Origin: Bacteroidales bacterium
Lineage (GTDB): Bacteria; Bacteroidota; Bacteroidia; Bacteroidales; VadinHA17
Length of the DNA: 48,882 nt
Direction of reading: 5' to 3'
Assembly (NCBI GenBank): GCA_017882305.1
Contig: JADGPU010000012.1
Span: 1 to 48,882 of the forward strand
The notes under the pieces are model-generated. The model was not told where the DNA came from. It did not search any database and was given only the letters and a program-made list of their open reading frames with translations. The position numbers and the translations under genes were made by a program. Of this stretch, positions 17,738-27,239 are shown in pieces. Within the stretch, counting starts at the first letter, position 1. Each line of letters starts with the position of its first letter.

Positions 17738-18556
17738 TCACAATTTACCTTCCCATATCACAAATTCCTCAAGTTTCCGTGGCAGTTTCGGTTTCTCTGA
17801 AAATATCCCATAAACACTTGATCCGCTTCCCGACATCAGACTAAAAAGAGCTTTGGATCTATACAATTCTTCTTTTAATTCACCTATAACGGGATATTTT
17901 TTAAATACAAAATCTTCAAAGTCGTTTACTATAAGCCCTTTCCATTCAATAATGGGATGTTCAATTAATTTTATTAGACTTGTTGAAGGAACTCCCGGGC
18001 GGCAGTTTTGAAATGCATCACCGGTGCTGATTTCGACCCCCGGGTTGAGGAGAACCAGATAATAGCCAGACAAGACAGGTTTGACAGGTGTAAATATTTC
18101 ACCTCTGCCTGAGGCCAATGAAGGAATTCCATCGACAAAAAAAGGGCAATCACTTCCCAGTTCCAATGCCAGTGCTTTAAGTCCAGGGTCGTCAACGTTG
18201 AGTCCAAAATGTCTGTTAATTACCTTTAAAAGACATGCTGCATCAGATGAACCTCCACCTAATCCTGCACCAACAGGGATCACTTTATGCAAATGAATCT
18301 TCAGAAATGGGAAAAAGCTATTTTCACGAAGCTTAAGAAGCGTTTTTATAACCAGGTTGTCATCAGGTCCTCTTCCGGTATTAATACCAGTAACTTTAAG
18401 ATTATCTTTAATAATTGGTTGATCCGGAACGACAAATTCAAGAGCATCACAAAGCCTTACAGGATACAATATCGTTTCAATGTCATGATAGCCATCGGTA
18501 CGCTTGCCTGTGATCCGCAATCCAATATTTATTTTAGCATTTGGGAAAACAATCAT
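17738..18556 (-). CDS. ispE: 4-diphosphocytidyl-2-C-methyl-D-erythritol kinase
   Basis: 272 residues, GHMP kinase. Phosphorylates CDP-ME in the MEP route to isoprenoids. Signatures: PNAKINIGLRITGKRTDGYH at the N-terminus, the ATP loop PVGAGLGGGSSDAACL (residues 94-109) and MSGSGSSVYGIF near the C-terminus. Isoprenoid precursors are needed for undecaprenyl phosphate and the menaquinone side chain. Start ATG at 18556. Confidence 0.95.
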   Translation of the reverse strand: MIVFPNAKINIGLRITGKRTDGYHDIETILYPVRLCDALEFVVPDQPIIKDNLKVTGINTGRGPDDNLVIKTLLKLRENSFFPFLKIHLHKVIPVGAGLGGGSSDAACLLKVINRHFGLNVDDPGLKALALELGSDCPFFVDGIPSLASGRGEIFTPVKPVLSGYYLVLLNPGVEISTGDAFQNCRPGVPSTSLIKLIEHPIIEWKGLIVNDFEDFVFKKYPVIGELKEELYRSKALFSLMSGSGSSVYGIFSEKPKLPRKLEEFVIWEGKL

Positions 18557-18696
18557 CTTCCTGTATTTGACGTAAAAATACCATATGGTTTTGAATTTGT
18601 CACTAATGATCCTTTCAATAGCTTTTCAACAAGTTTTTAACATCTCTTTGTTTGTAACAATAGCTGGTCTTTTAAGTTACTAAGTATGGTTATTCA

Positions 18697-18704
18697 TACC
18701 TTTG
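18697..18704 (+). promoter_or_regulatory. -7 box of dnaB
   Basis: TACCTTTG, exact match to TAnnTTTG, 63 bases before the dnaB ATG. The rest of the 211-base gap between ispE and dnaB is AT-rich and shows no other gene. Confidence 0.45.
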
Positions 18705-18767
18705 AAACTATACGGGTGAATAATTTTTCTTCTCTCTAAACGGTTATAAATCAGAAATATAGCATTA

Positions 18768-20288
18768 ATGGCAAAACAAAGAAATAGCCCAAGGCCAACT
18801 GTAACGACTTTACCTGATTTTGGGAAGGTGCCACCACAGGCAAATGATATGGAGGAGGCTGTTCTTGGTGCAATTATGCTCGAAAAAGAAGCAGTTATTA
18901 CAATTCTCGATATTCTCAAACCAGAGAGTTTCTACAGAGAAGCTCATCAGAAAATATTTAAAGCAATATCCGATCTTTCTTCAAGGGAATATCCGGTAGA
19001 TCTCTACACTGTTACAGAAGAACTGCGGTCTCATAATGAGTTAGACAGCGTTGGTGGCCCGGTCTATCTTACCCAGCTTACATCAAAAGTCGTTTCGGCA
19101 GCTAATGTTGATTATCATGCAAGGATTGTAGCGCAAAAATATATCCAGCGCGAACTTATAAGAGTATCTACAGAAATACAGACAAGGTCTTTTGATGACA
19201 CATATGATGTAACCGAGCTTCTCGATTATTCGGAAAATGCTCTTTTTCAGATTGCTGAAGGCAACATCAAAAGAGAAGTAGCTCCCATCAATGTGGTTAT
19301 TAAGGAGGCAATAAGAGAGATAGAGGAAGCCGGGAAGAGGGAAGATGCCCTGGTTGGAATGCCATCCGGATTCACCAAACTTGACAGACTAACATCAGGA
19401 TGGCAGAAATCTGAATTGATTATCATTGCAGCCCGTCCTTCGATGGGTAAAACTGCCTTTGCCCTTTCTATGGCAAGGAACATGTCTATCGACCATGGGA
19501 AAAAAGTGGCTATATTCTCATGCGAAATGTCGTCTATTCAATTGGTTAACAGGTTAATAATAGCCGAAACCGACATCGCAGGCGATAAAATAAAAAACGG
19601 TCGTCTCACTGAAGAGGAGTGGAAACAACTCGATACAAGGATAAAAAAACTGGTACAGGCTCCGATATTTATTGACGATACTCCGGCAATCTCAATTTTT
19701 GAACTCAGGGCCAAGTGCAGACGACTGATGGCTCAACACAAACTCGATATTGTGATAGTTGATTATCTTCAGCTTATGTCGGGACCTGAAAATGCGGGAA
19801 GCCGTGAACAGGAAGTAAGTAATATTTCACGTTCGCTTAAGAGTATTGCCAAAGAACTTAATGTTCCTATACTAGCTCTTTCCCAGCTTAATCGTTCAGT
19901 TGAGATGAGAGGTGGCACAAAAAGACCGCTACTCTCTGACCTTCGCGAATCGGGAGCAATAGAACAAGATGCTGATATGGTGGTATTTATTCACAGACAG
20001 GATAAATTTGGTATTCCAACCTTCGAGGATGGGTCTTCCACAAAAGGCATCGCTGAAATCATTCTTGCAAAGAACAGGAATGGTCCGGTTGACGATGTAA
20101 GATTGAGATTCCGTGAGGAGAAAGCTCAGTTTGTGGATATTGATGATTATGATATGGATCTCACTCCGGATTTGAGCGGAGCCCAGAGTATCACACTAGG
20201 ATCCAAGATGAATCATGATAACCTGAGAAAACTTGGCGGAGGATTCGATAACGAATCAGATATTCGTGACGAGCCACCTTTTGCGTGA
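18768..20288 (+). CDS. dnaB: replicative DNA helicase
   Basis: 506 residues, full length. Hexameric 5'-3' helicase of the replication fork. N-terminal domain about 20-125 (PPQANDMEEAVLGAIMLE), linker, then the RecA-like ATPase with Walker A AARPSMGKTAFA (Lys228, Thr229), Walker B LDIVIVDYLQLMSG and ALSQLNRSVEMRGGTKRPLLSDLRES-type sensor region. No intein. Its stop is directly followed by the stop of the convergent rsmI, with no intergenic base. Confidence 0.98.
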   Translation: MAKQRNSPRPTVTTLPDFGKVPPQANDMEEAVLGAIMLEKEAVITILDILKPESFYREAHQKIFKAISDLSSREYPVDLYTVTEELRSHNELDSVGGPVYLTQLTSKVVSAANVDYHARIVAQKYIQRELIRVSTEIQTRSFDDTYDVTELLDYSENALFQIAEGNIKREVAPINVVIKEAIREIEEAGKREDALVGMPSGFTKLDRLTSGWQKSELIIIAARPSMGKTAFALSMARNMSIDHGKKVAIFSCEMSSIQLVNRLIIAETDIAGDKIKNGRLTEEEWKQLDTRIKKLVQAPIFIDDTPAISIFELRAKCRRLMAQHKLDIVIVDYLQLMSGPENAGSREQEVSNISRSLKSIAKELNVPILALSQLNRSVEMRGGTKRPLLSDLRESGAIEQDADMVVFIHRQDKFGIPTFEDGSSTKGIAEIILAKNRNGPVDDVRLRFREEKAQFVDIDDYDMDLTPDLSGAQSITLGSKMNHDNLRKLGGGFDNESDIRDEPPFA

Positions 20289-20963
20289 TTAGTCCTTTTT
20301 TCCGGATACCACGATAACTATTTCTCCTTTTGGTGGTTTATTTGTGTAATATTCCGACAGGAATGATAATGTACCTCTTATATTCTCCTCAAACATCTTA
20401 CTTATTTCTCTCGAAACGCAGGCATTACGATCGGGACCAAAATGTTTGGCGAATTCATCCAGTGTTTTCACCAGGCGATATGGTGATTCATAAAAAACCA
20501 TTGTCCTTGTCTCGCCGGTTAATCCCCCCATTCTTTTATTCCGGCCTTTTTTGGGAGGAAGAAATCCCTCAAAACAGAATCGGTCACATGGCAGTCCTGA
20601 ATTTACCAGTGCCGGTATAAGAGCAGTTGGACCTGGCAAAGTTTCGACCGGGATCTCTTTTTCAATGCATGTTCTTACCAGTAAAAACCCCGGATCAGAA
20701 ATTCCAGGTGTCCCGGCATCTGAAAGAAGCGCGATCGTCTGTCCGTCAAGAATCTTTGAACAGATCGATTCTACACTTTTATGTTCATTGAACATGTGAT
20801 GCGACTGAAGAGGTGTTGTAATATTATAGTGATTAAGTAGTTTTTTCGTCTGACGGGTATCTTCAGCAAGGATAAGGTCAACACTTCCAAGAATCTCCAC
20901 TGCCCTGAAGGTAATATCCCTGAGATTTCCGATAGGAGTTGGTACCAGAAAAAGTTTACTCAT
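20289..20963 (-). CDS. rsmI: 16S rRNA (cytidine-1402-2'-O) methyltransferase
   Basis: 224 residues, the short Bacteroidota form; E. coli RsmI is longer by a C-terminal extension. SAM-dependent methyltransferase of the tetrapyrrole-methylase fold. Signatures: LVPTPIGNLRDITFRA at the N-terminus, LILAEDTRQTKKLLNHYNI, ALLSDAGTPGISDPG and PSTALIPAL-like PGPTALIPALVNSGLP. Overlaps the start-side gene (20956) by 8 bases. Confidence 0.95.
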   Translation of the reverse strand: MSKLFLVPTPIGNLRDITFRAVEILGSVDLILAEDTRQTKKLLNHYNITTPLQSHHMFNEHKSVESICSKILDGQTIALLSDAGTPGISDPGFLLVRTCIEKEIPVETLPGPTALIPALVNSGLPCDRFCFEGFLPPKKGRNKRMGGLTGETRTMVFYESPYRLVKTLDEFAKHFGPDRNACVSREISKMFEENIRGTLSFLSEYYTNKPPKGEIVIVVSGKKD

Positions 20964-21663
20964 TTGACGGAAGTTTGAGTTTTACCAGTTCAAGAAGTTG
21001 CATGACAGCCTCATTTTCAGTGTTTTCACCAGTATAACTCATAATTATAACCATAGCATCCTGAAGGCTTTCAGCTTTGTCGAGCCTTGAAATTGCCTGT
21101 GTATATGTATCTTTATTGCCATCGAATATCTCGCCTATAAAGAGGAACTTGTCGCTTAACCCTATTGCATCCGATAAGCTGACTATCTTTTTAGCCTTCA
21201 GGTGATCTGATAAATCTTTTGCAGCTTTCATGCTTTCAGATTGCTTATCGTACAGATCGGATGTATGGCTGAATTTATCAGCAAGAATGGAAGTTTCGGC
21301 TGTTTTTTTCTGTGGTCCTTTAGATTCCGCTTTTTTCTCAATGGGAAGGATTAGATTTGCTGCAGGATCCGATACTTTTTTCTTTTCTTCCGGTAGATTA
21401 TCAACCCTTTCAGGTTGTGCCTGGGCTACTTTCTCGTCCTGAGTCTGAAGTATGTGTTTTTCAGGAATGGGAGTATTATCTGAAGGTATTGTATCACCAA
21501 TACTTTTGAGAAGAGCAATAACCTCACCTGCACTTCTGCATTTAGATTTCGCGAGTTCTACCTGTAATGCGGGGACACCAGGATATTTCTTCAGATCATC
21601 AATAATTTCAGAGGCCTCTTTGAGATCTTTAATAATTAAATCGATGGTTGAGTTGAAATCCAT
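20956..21663 (-). CDS. conserved Bacteroidota protein, function unknown
   Basis: 235 residues. A helical N-terminus (about 1-60), a charged low-complexity middle rich in Lys, Glu, Ala and Pro (about 70-150), and a compact C-terminal segment (about 160-235) with [20 protein letters not shown], a pattern I have seen in uncharacterised Bacteroidota proteins (GINDRFLFIRELF-like). No signal peptide or membrane helix, so cytoplasmic. Its 3' end overlaps rsmI by 8 bases, which suggests co-expression. I do not assign a function. Confidence 0.75.
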   Translation of the reverse strand: MDFNSTIDLIIKDLKEASEIIDDLKKYPGVPALQVELAKSKCRSAGEVIALLKSIGDTIPSDNTPIPEKHILQTQDEKVAQAQPERVDNLPEEKKKVSDPAANLILPIEKKAESKGPQKKTAETSILADKFSHTSDLYDKQSESMKAAKDLSDHLKAKKIVSLSDAIGLSDKFLFIGEIFDGNKDTYTQAISRLDKAESLQDAMVIIMSYTGENTENEAVMQLLELVKLKLPSNE

Positions 21664-21704
21664 ACATTTTGATGTTAATAAAACAAACCATTTTCCTTAT
21701 TTTG

Positions 21705-21712
21705 CAAAAGTA
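21705..21712 (-). promoter_or_regulatory. candidate -7 box of the rsmI operon
   Basis: TACTTTTG on the minus strand, 41 bases before the ATG at 21663. It shares the bases TTTTGCAAAA with a weaker TATTTTG on the plus strand (21698-21704) that could serve tdk, so the two divergent promoters may overlap. Confidence 0.4.
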
Positions 21713-21781
21713 ATGATTATTCAACAAGTCATCGATGAATATAACTACAAATTGAGTTTTGATAAAAGACATTCATTACAG

Positions 21782-22363
21782 ATGGACTTTCTTGAAAATT
21801 CAGTAAGAGTCACCGGGAGAAAAGGATCAATTGAGGTAATAACGGGTTCCATGTTTTCTGGTAAAACTGAAGAGTTGATCAGAAGGCTACGAAGATCCCA
21901 GTTTGCAGGGTTAAAAGTGGAAATCTTTAAACCTTCACTCGATAAAAGATACTCTGAGACCAGAGTCGTTTCGCATGACGACAAATCGATCATTTCAACT
22001 CCTGTAGATAATCCTTCTGCAATTTTGTTGTTGGCAGGCGCTGTTGACGTTCTCGGAATCGATGAAGCACAGTTTTTTGATGATTCTATAATAGACGTTT
22101 GTAATACGTTGGCTGATAATGGTATCCGGATAGTGATTGCCGGGCTTGATATGGATTTTATGGGAAAACCATTCGGCCCCATGCCTGCACTTCTCGCTGT
22201 TGCGGAATATGTTACAAAAGTACATGCAATATGTATGCGATGCGGGAATCTGGCACAATACTCTTTCAGAAAATCAGAAGATGCACAGGTTGTGCTCATC
22301 GGTGAAAGAAAACTTTATGAACCTCTTTGCAGGAATTGCTTTAATGCAGCTATAAATAAGTAG
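21782..22363 (+). CDS. tdk: thymidine kinase
   Basis: 193 residues from the ATG at 21782, the usual length. Salvages thymidine to dTMP. P-loop GSMFSGKT (residues 22-29), Walker B-like [10 protein letters not shown], and the zinc lasso CMRC...CRNC near the C-terminus. Longer in-frame starts (ATG at 21713, or further upstream) exist, but known family members begin about 13-17 residues before [16 protein letters not shown], as here. Three bases separate its stop from murF-alr. Confidence 0.94.
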   Translation: MDFLENSVRVTGRKGSIEVITGSMFSGKTEELIRRLRRSQFAGLKVEIFKPSLDKRYSETRVVSHDDKSIISTPVDNPSAILLLAGAVDVLGIDEAQFFDDSIIDVCNTLADNGIRIVIAGLDMDFMGKPFGPMPALLAVAEYVTKVHAICMRCGNLAQYSFRKSEDAQVVLIGERKLYEPLCRNCFNAAINK

Positions 22364-22366
22364 AAG

Positions 22367-24829
22367 TTGAAACTCATTTCATCTGATATTGCCAGGATTG
22401 TAAAAGGTAAGCTGACAGGTCCTCCTGATCTTTTAGTTACAGAAATAGTGACTGACACACGTCAGCTTAGTATCACGGACGGTCTTCTTTTTTTTGCATT
22501 AAAAGGAAAGAATCACGATGGACATATTTTTATTGACAACCTTTTTCAGAAAGGCATCAGGATTTTTGTGGTAGAAACGCTTCCTGAAGAACATGAAAAA
22601 TATAATGGAGCGGCTTTCATCGTAACGATTAATACGGTTGAGGCATTGCAGTTATTAGCTTCGTATAAGCGGAAATCCTTTAATTCAACTGTAATAGCAG
22701 TCACCGGTAGTGCAGGAAAAACAGTTGTAAAAGAATGGCTTGCAGATATCCTTGGCCTTACAACCTCCGTAATCAGAAGCCCGAAAAGTTATAATTCCCA
22801 GATAGGAGTACCACTTTCAGTCCTGAAACTGGACGACAAATATAAGCTGGGAATATTTGAGGCAGGTATTTCATTACCAGGTGAGATGGCCAAACTTCAG
22901 CAGGTGATCGATCCTGATATTGGTGTAATAACAAATATCGGCGATGCCCATAGTGAGAATTTTCATGATAATAAAATGAAAGCAGAGGAGAAGCTCAAGT
23001 TATTTTTAAATTCCTCTTCAATAATATATTGCAGCGATCACGAAATTATTCACAAGTCAATCCTGAGTAACGAAATATTAAGATCAAAGAAACTGGTGGA
23101 CTGGTCCTTCGAACATTCCGGGGCGAAGATTTTTGTTAAAAAGAGTTCTCTGCCACGAGGGCATACCGGTATCCGGATGAGCTTTAATGGTATTACTAAT
23201 GATTTTGAGATTCCATTCTCCGACAGGGCTTCTGTTGAAAACGCAATTACCGTCGCTGCTGTATGTCTTGCTTTAGAAACGCCTGCTGAAATTATTTCCA
23301 GAGGCATTGCAGGTCTTGTATCAGTAGCTATGAGGATGGAGTTGAAGAGCGGTATTAATAATTGCCAGCTTATTGAGGATTATTATAATTCTGATCCAGG
23401 GTCACTCGGCATGGCTCTTGAGTACCTTAAATCGCAGGATGGCAGGGAAGCTGCCTTAATACTTTCTGATTTTGTTCAGAGTGGCAGGGATGAAAAGGAT
23501 TTATACGGTGAAGTAGCAAATCTGATAAGGATAACAGGTATTAAAAAGTTTATCGGGATTGGAAATGCACTTGTCCGAAATAGAGAATTATTTGATGAAG
23601 GAGCCAGGTTTTTCTATACAACTGATGAATTTGTCAATAAAATAAATAATGCTGATTTCAGAAATGAAATAATACTTCTAAAGGGAGCCAGGATCTATGA
23701 GTTTGAGAAAATAGGCAAACTACTTGAACTGCAGATTCATCAGACAGTTCTTGAGGTAAACATGGATGCCATATCTCACAACCTTAATGAATTTCGCAGA
23801 CATCTTAATCCGGGTACCAGGATTATGGCAATGGTAAAGGCATTCGCTTATGGTGCAGGACCGGCCGAGATATCAACATTACTTGAGTACCACCGGGTAA
23901 GTTACCTGGCAGTTGCTTATGTTGATGAAGGAATCGAGTTGAGAAACTCGGGCGTAACATTGCCGGTCATGGTCATGAATCCTGATCCTTCCGCATCAGA
24001 ATTAATGATAAAACATTCTCTTGAACCTGAAATATACAGCCTTTTGTCTCTAGAACAATTTATAGCAGTTGCGTCCAGGCATGGACTGATTAACTATCCC
24101 GTTCATATTAAAATTGATACAGGAATGCATCGGCTTGGTTTCATGCCGGAAGATGTAGATACCCTGGTGAAAAGAATTAAAGAACAGGAGTGTGTCAGAG
24201 TCGTTTCTGTCTTCTCACACCTTGCAGCCAGTGAAGACCCTGCACTGGATAATTTTACTCACCATCAGGTGGAAGTTTTTTCAAAGACAGTTGAAAAGAT
24301 CCATGAAGAAATAGGATATTCCTTTCTTCGTCATATTCTTAATTCATCAGGTATTGCACGTTTCCCTCAATATCAGTTTGAAATGGTGCGACCAGGTATT
24401 GGGATTTACGGTGTGGGGCATTTTGAAGGTCTTGATCTTAAACCAGCCGGACGTTTTAAGACAAGGATCTCACAGATCAAGAGAATCAAAGCCGGTGAAC
24501 CGGTAGGTTACGGGTGTGCAGATGTATCCGAAAATGAAAGGATTATCGCTATACTACCTGTAGGCTATGCCGATGGTTTAAACCGGAAACTAGGGAACAG
24601 GAACGGGAACCTGTTTATTAAAGGATCAAGGGTGTCAATAATAGGAAATGTATGTATGGATATGTGTATGGCGGATATTACAGGACTGAATGCAGAAACG
24701 GGCGATGAAGCCGAAATTTTTGGCGAAAAAATTTCGATCGATGAACTTGCTGAGAAATGTCAGACCATTCCCTACGAGATACTTACCTCAATTCCAGGAC
24801 GTGTGAAGAGAGTCTTCTTCAGGGAATAG
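22367..24829 (+). CDS. murF-alr: bifunctional MurF ligase / alanine racemase
   Basis: 820 residues, a fusion typical of Bacteroidota. Residues about 1-450 are MurF, adding D-Ala-D-Ala to UDP-MurNAc-tripeptide: ATP loop TGSAGKT (113-119), IFEAGISLPGEM, and NAITVAAVCLALE. Residues about 455-820 are PLP-dependent alanine racemase: MAMVKAFAYGAG with PLP Lys491, IKIDTGMHRLGF, and VGYG with catalytic Tyr715. One protein therefore makes D-Ala and uses its dipeptide, with ddl at 2731 between the two steps. The start is TTG at 22367: the N-terminus MKLISSDIARIVKGKL is the normal one and no ATG lies near. Confidence 0.96.
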   Translation: MKLISSDIARIVKGKLTGPPDLLVTEIVTDTRQLSITDGLLFFALKGKNHDGHIFIDNLFQKGIRIFVVETLPEEHEKYNGAAFIVTINTVEALQLLASYKRKSFNSTVIAVTGSAGKTVVKEWLADILGLTTSVIRSPKSYNSQIGVPLSVLKLDDKYKLGIFEAGISLPGEMAKLQQVIDPDIGVITNIGDAHSENFHDNKMKAEEKLKLFLNSSSIIYCSDHEIIHKSILSNEILRSKKLVDWSFEHSGAKIFVKKSSLPRGHTGIRMSFNGITNDFEIPFSDRASVENAITVAAVCLALETPAEIISRGIAGLVSVAMRMELKSGINNCQLIEDYYNSDPGSLGMALEYLKSQDGREAALILSDFVQSGRDEKDLYGEVANLIRITGIKKFIGIGNALVRNRELFDEGARFFYTTDEFVNKINNADFRNEIILLKGARIYEFEKIGKLLELQIHQTVLEVNMDAISHNLNEFRRHLNPGTRIMAMVKAFAYGAGPAEISTLLEYHRVSYLAVAYVDEGIELRNSGVTLPVMVMNPDPSASELMIKHSLEPEIYSLLSLEQFIAVASRHGLINYPVHIKIDTGMHRLGFMPEDVDTLVKRIKEQECVRVVSVFSHLAASEDPALDNFTHHQVEVFSKTVEKIHEEIGYSFLRHILNSSGIARFPQYQFEMVRPGIGIYGVGHFEGLDLKPAGRFKTRISQIKRIKAGEPVGYGCADVSENERIIAILPVGYADGLNRKLGNRNGNLFIKGSRVSIIGNVCMDMCMADITGLNAETGDEAEIFGEKISIDELAEKCQTIPYEILTSIPGRVKRVFFRE

Positions 24830-24856
24830 CAAAAATAATTTTTAACGATTACCGGA

Positions 24857-25558
24857 TCAACCCAGTTCACTTATGCGTTCAAGATAATTGTTGTCGAGGA
24901 TGCTGATTCTTCTTCCGGTAATTTCAATGATTCCTTCAGAGGCCAGGTTGGAAAGTGTACGGATGGCATTTGATGTAGTCATATTCGACAGGTTGGCGAT
25001 ATCCTCTCTCGACAAGGTCATACGGATTGTTATACCATCTGCTTCATAACCGTATGTATCGCCCAATATCAATAGCGATTCAGCCAATCGTGCTCTGATA
25101 TGTTTCTGGGTAAGCGAAACAGTTCTGTTGTTTGAAAACCATAATTCGTCAGCAATAACCTTTATAAATTTCATAGAAAGGTCAGGATTTTTCTTAAGGG
25201 TCTTTATAAAAGAACTTTTCTCAAAAATACATATTGCGGAATCTTCAATTGCAATGGCTGATACTGACCACGGAATATCAGAAAATAAAGCTTTGTAGCC
25301 AATGAATCCCTGCTGGCGTACCATCTTGAGTATCTGTCCCCTTCCACCAACTCCCTCCTTAAAAACTTTTACTTTACCTGAGGCAAGGCAGATCAATCCG
25401 TTGGGCTTTTCTCCTTCTTTGAATAAGAACTGCCCCTTTTTAATTATTTCAAGGGTATGTTGATGGACAAGCGTTTCTTTGTCTTTCTTATTTAATCCTT
25501 TAAAAACAGAGAAAGATCCTTCAAGGCACAACTCTATATACGGATTAAGATATTGCAT
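24857..25558 (-). CDS. Crp/Fnr-family transcription regulator
   Basis: 233 residues. N-terminal cyclic-nucleotide-binding-type beta barrel (about 15-140; KKGQFLFKEGEKPNGLICLASGKVKVFKEG) and a C-terminal winged HTH (about 150-225; MTLSREDIANLSNMTTSNAIRTLSNLASEGII). The first domain lacks the RxSA cAMP-binding signature, and there is no cluster of four cysteines, so the ligand is unknown; the HTH is clear. 18 bases downstream of nadE in the same direction, possibly co-transcribed. Confidence 0.9.
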   Translation of the reverse strand: MQYLNPYIELCLEGSFSVFKGLNKKDKETLVHQHTLEIIKKGQFLFKEGEKPNGLICLASGKVKVFKEGVGGRGQILKMVRQQGFIGYKALFSDIPWSVSAIAIEDSAICIFEKSSFIKTLKKNPDLSMKFIKVIADELWFSNNRTVSLTQKHIRARLAESLLILGDTYGYEADGITIRMTLSREDIANLSNMTTSNAIRTLSNLASEGIIEITGRRISILDNNYLERISELG

Positions 25559-25576
25559 GAAATAATCATGTTTTAA

Positions 25577-27229
25577 TTAGTACCTTGCAACAAGCGGCAT
25601 TCTTCTTCCTGCTCCGAATGCTTTTGATGAGATTCTTAAGACAGGGGGTGCCTGATATCGTTTATACTCATTGAAGTCGATCATCCTGATAACTTTTAAA
25701 ACGGTGTCCTTATCCGCACCTTCATTTATGATACGACTGGCAGGCTTTTGTAATTCGATATATTGATACAAAATTGAATCGAGAATGTTGTAATCGGGAA
25801 GTGAGTCAGTATCAAACTGATCAGGTCTTAATTCAGCAGAAGGCAATTTCCTTATTATATTTTCAGGAATTATTTCACTTTCCCTGTTAATAAAGTCTGC
25901 TAGCCGGTAAACATCTGTTTTATATACGTCCCCAATTACAGATAATCCACCGGCCATATCTCCATAGAGAGTGCCATATCCAACTGCAGCTTCGCTCTTG
26001 TTAGATGTATTCAATACAATGCATCCGTATTTATTTGAGACAGCCATCAGCAGAATGGCTCTGATGCGCGCCTGAATATTTTCTTCAGTAACATCGCGGT
26101 TCATCTCCTTGAAAACAGGTGCAAGATCTTCCTCGAAAGCACTGAACGGCTTTTCAATATTTATGATATCATAGTGAACTTTTAGAGTTTCGGCAAGTGT
26201 TACAGCATCACTTACAGAATGTCCGGATGAGTATCGGGACGGCATAAGCAATGCCCTCACGTTTCCATTCCCCAGAGCGTCAACTGCAAGACAAAGACAG
26301 AGAGCAGAATCAATGCCACCTGAAAGTCCTATAATACTGCTTTTTAAGCCTGTTTTAATAAAATAATCGCGCAACCCCGTCACCAGAGCCTTGTGTATAA
26401 GAGAAATTGAGTCAGTTTTGATATCTTTCCTGGCAATTGAACCAGATTTAATGTTTTCAAATGAGTAGGTCTCAACTGCTTCTTCAAAAAAGGGGAGTTG
26501 ATTAAATATCTCACCCTTTTCGTTGACCAGGATAGAGGCACCATCGAATATAAGTTCAGTATTTGCGCCAGTCTGGTTGACTGAAATTACAGGTAATTTG
26601 TACTTGGCGGCTTTAGATATGAAGATGTTCTCCTTTGCTTCAATTTTTGTGTATGAAAATGGCGAAGCAGCAATATTGATTATTATATCCGGATTTTGTC
26701 TGGCGAGCTCTTCCATTGGTGAAACGGTGTAAAGTCTTGTCTTTTCAAATTCGTTGTCGAATGGCTGTTCGTCCCAAAGATCCTCGCAAATTGTAATCGC
26801 AAGCCTTAAACCTTTGAATGAAATAACCGAGAACTGTTTCTCAGGTTCAAAGTACCTGTATTCATCGAAAATGTCGTACGTGGGCAGTAATGCTTTATTA
26901 GCAGAAAAGATTACTTTTCCCTCAGATAATAGCAGGGCCGAATTAAAGAGTTTTTTGCCTTCAGCCTTTTTGTTAAAGGTAGGAGAGCCCACAATAGCTG
27001 CAATACCAGTACATTCTTTGGCTATCTCTTGTACTGTTTGGTCGCATTTTTTGATAAAATCAAGCCGGTCAAGCAGATCAAGCGGAGGATAACCGGGTAT
27101 GCAGAGTTCAGAAAAAACTATAAGATCCGATCCTGCTGCTTTTGCTTTACTGATTGCCTTGCAGATTATATCCTTATTACCGGTAAAGTTGCCTATATGA
27201 TAATTAAGCTGAGCAACTGTGAATTTCAT
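25577..27229 (-). CDS. nadE: glutamine-dependent NAD+ synthetase
   Basis: 550 residues from the ATG at 27229; an upstream in-frame start at 27256 would add nine residues before MKFTVAQLNY and is less likely. Last step of NAD synthesis: amidation of deamido-NAD using glutamine. N-terminal nitrilase-type glutaminase with triad Glu41 (VFSELCIPGYPP), Lys112 (NKALLPTYDIFDEYRYF) and Cys148 (ICEDLW). C-terminal synthetase with the ATP loop GLSGGIDS (301-308). 10 bases downstream of the PorT-like gene. Confidence 0.96.
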   Translation of the reverse strand: MKFTVAQLNYHIGNFTGNKDIICKAISKAKAAGSDLIVFSELCIPGYPPLDLLDRLDFIKKCDQTVQEIAKECTGIAAIVGSPTFNKKAEGKKLFNSALLLSEGKVIFSANKALLPTYDIFDEYRYFEPEKQFSVISFKGLRLAITICEDLWDEQPFDNEFEKTRLYTVSPMEELARQNPDIIINIAASPFSYTKIEAKENIFISKAAKYKLPVISVNQTGANTELIFDGASILVNEKGEIFNQLPFFEEAVETYSFENIKSGSIARKDIKTDSISLIHKALVTGLRDYFIKTGLKSSIIGLSGGIDSALCLCLAVDALGNGNVRALLMPSRYSSGHSVSDAVTLAETLKVHYDIINIEKPFSAFEEDLAPVFKEMNRDVTEENIQARIRAILLMAVSNKYGCIVLNTSNKSEAAVGYGTLYGDMAGGLSVIGDVYKTDVYRLADFINRESEIIPENIIRKLPSAELRPDQFDTDSLPDYNILDSILYQYIELQKPASRIINEGADKDTVLKVIRMIDFNEYKRYQAPPVLRISSKAFGAGRRMPLVARY

Positions 27230-27239
27230 CACTATTGTT

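Noticed and set aside
18287..18640. Plus-strand open frame opposite the ispE start
   Set aside because: No family features; ispE on the other strand is certain.
21452..21781. Long N-terminal extension of thymidine kinase
   Set aside because: It would overlap the divergent conserved gene and its promoter; known Tdk proteins start close to 21782.
24857..25558. FNR-type oxygen sensor
   Set aside because: No N-terminal cysteine cluster; called only Crp/Fnr family.
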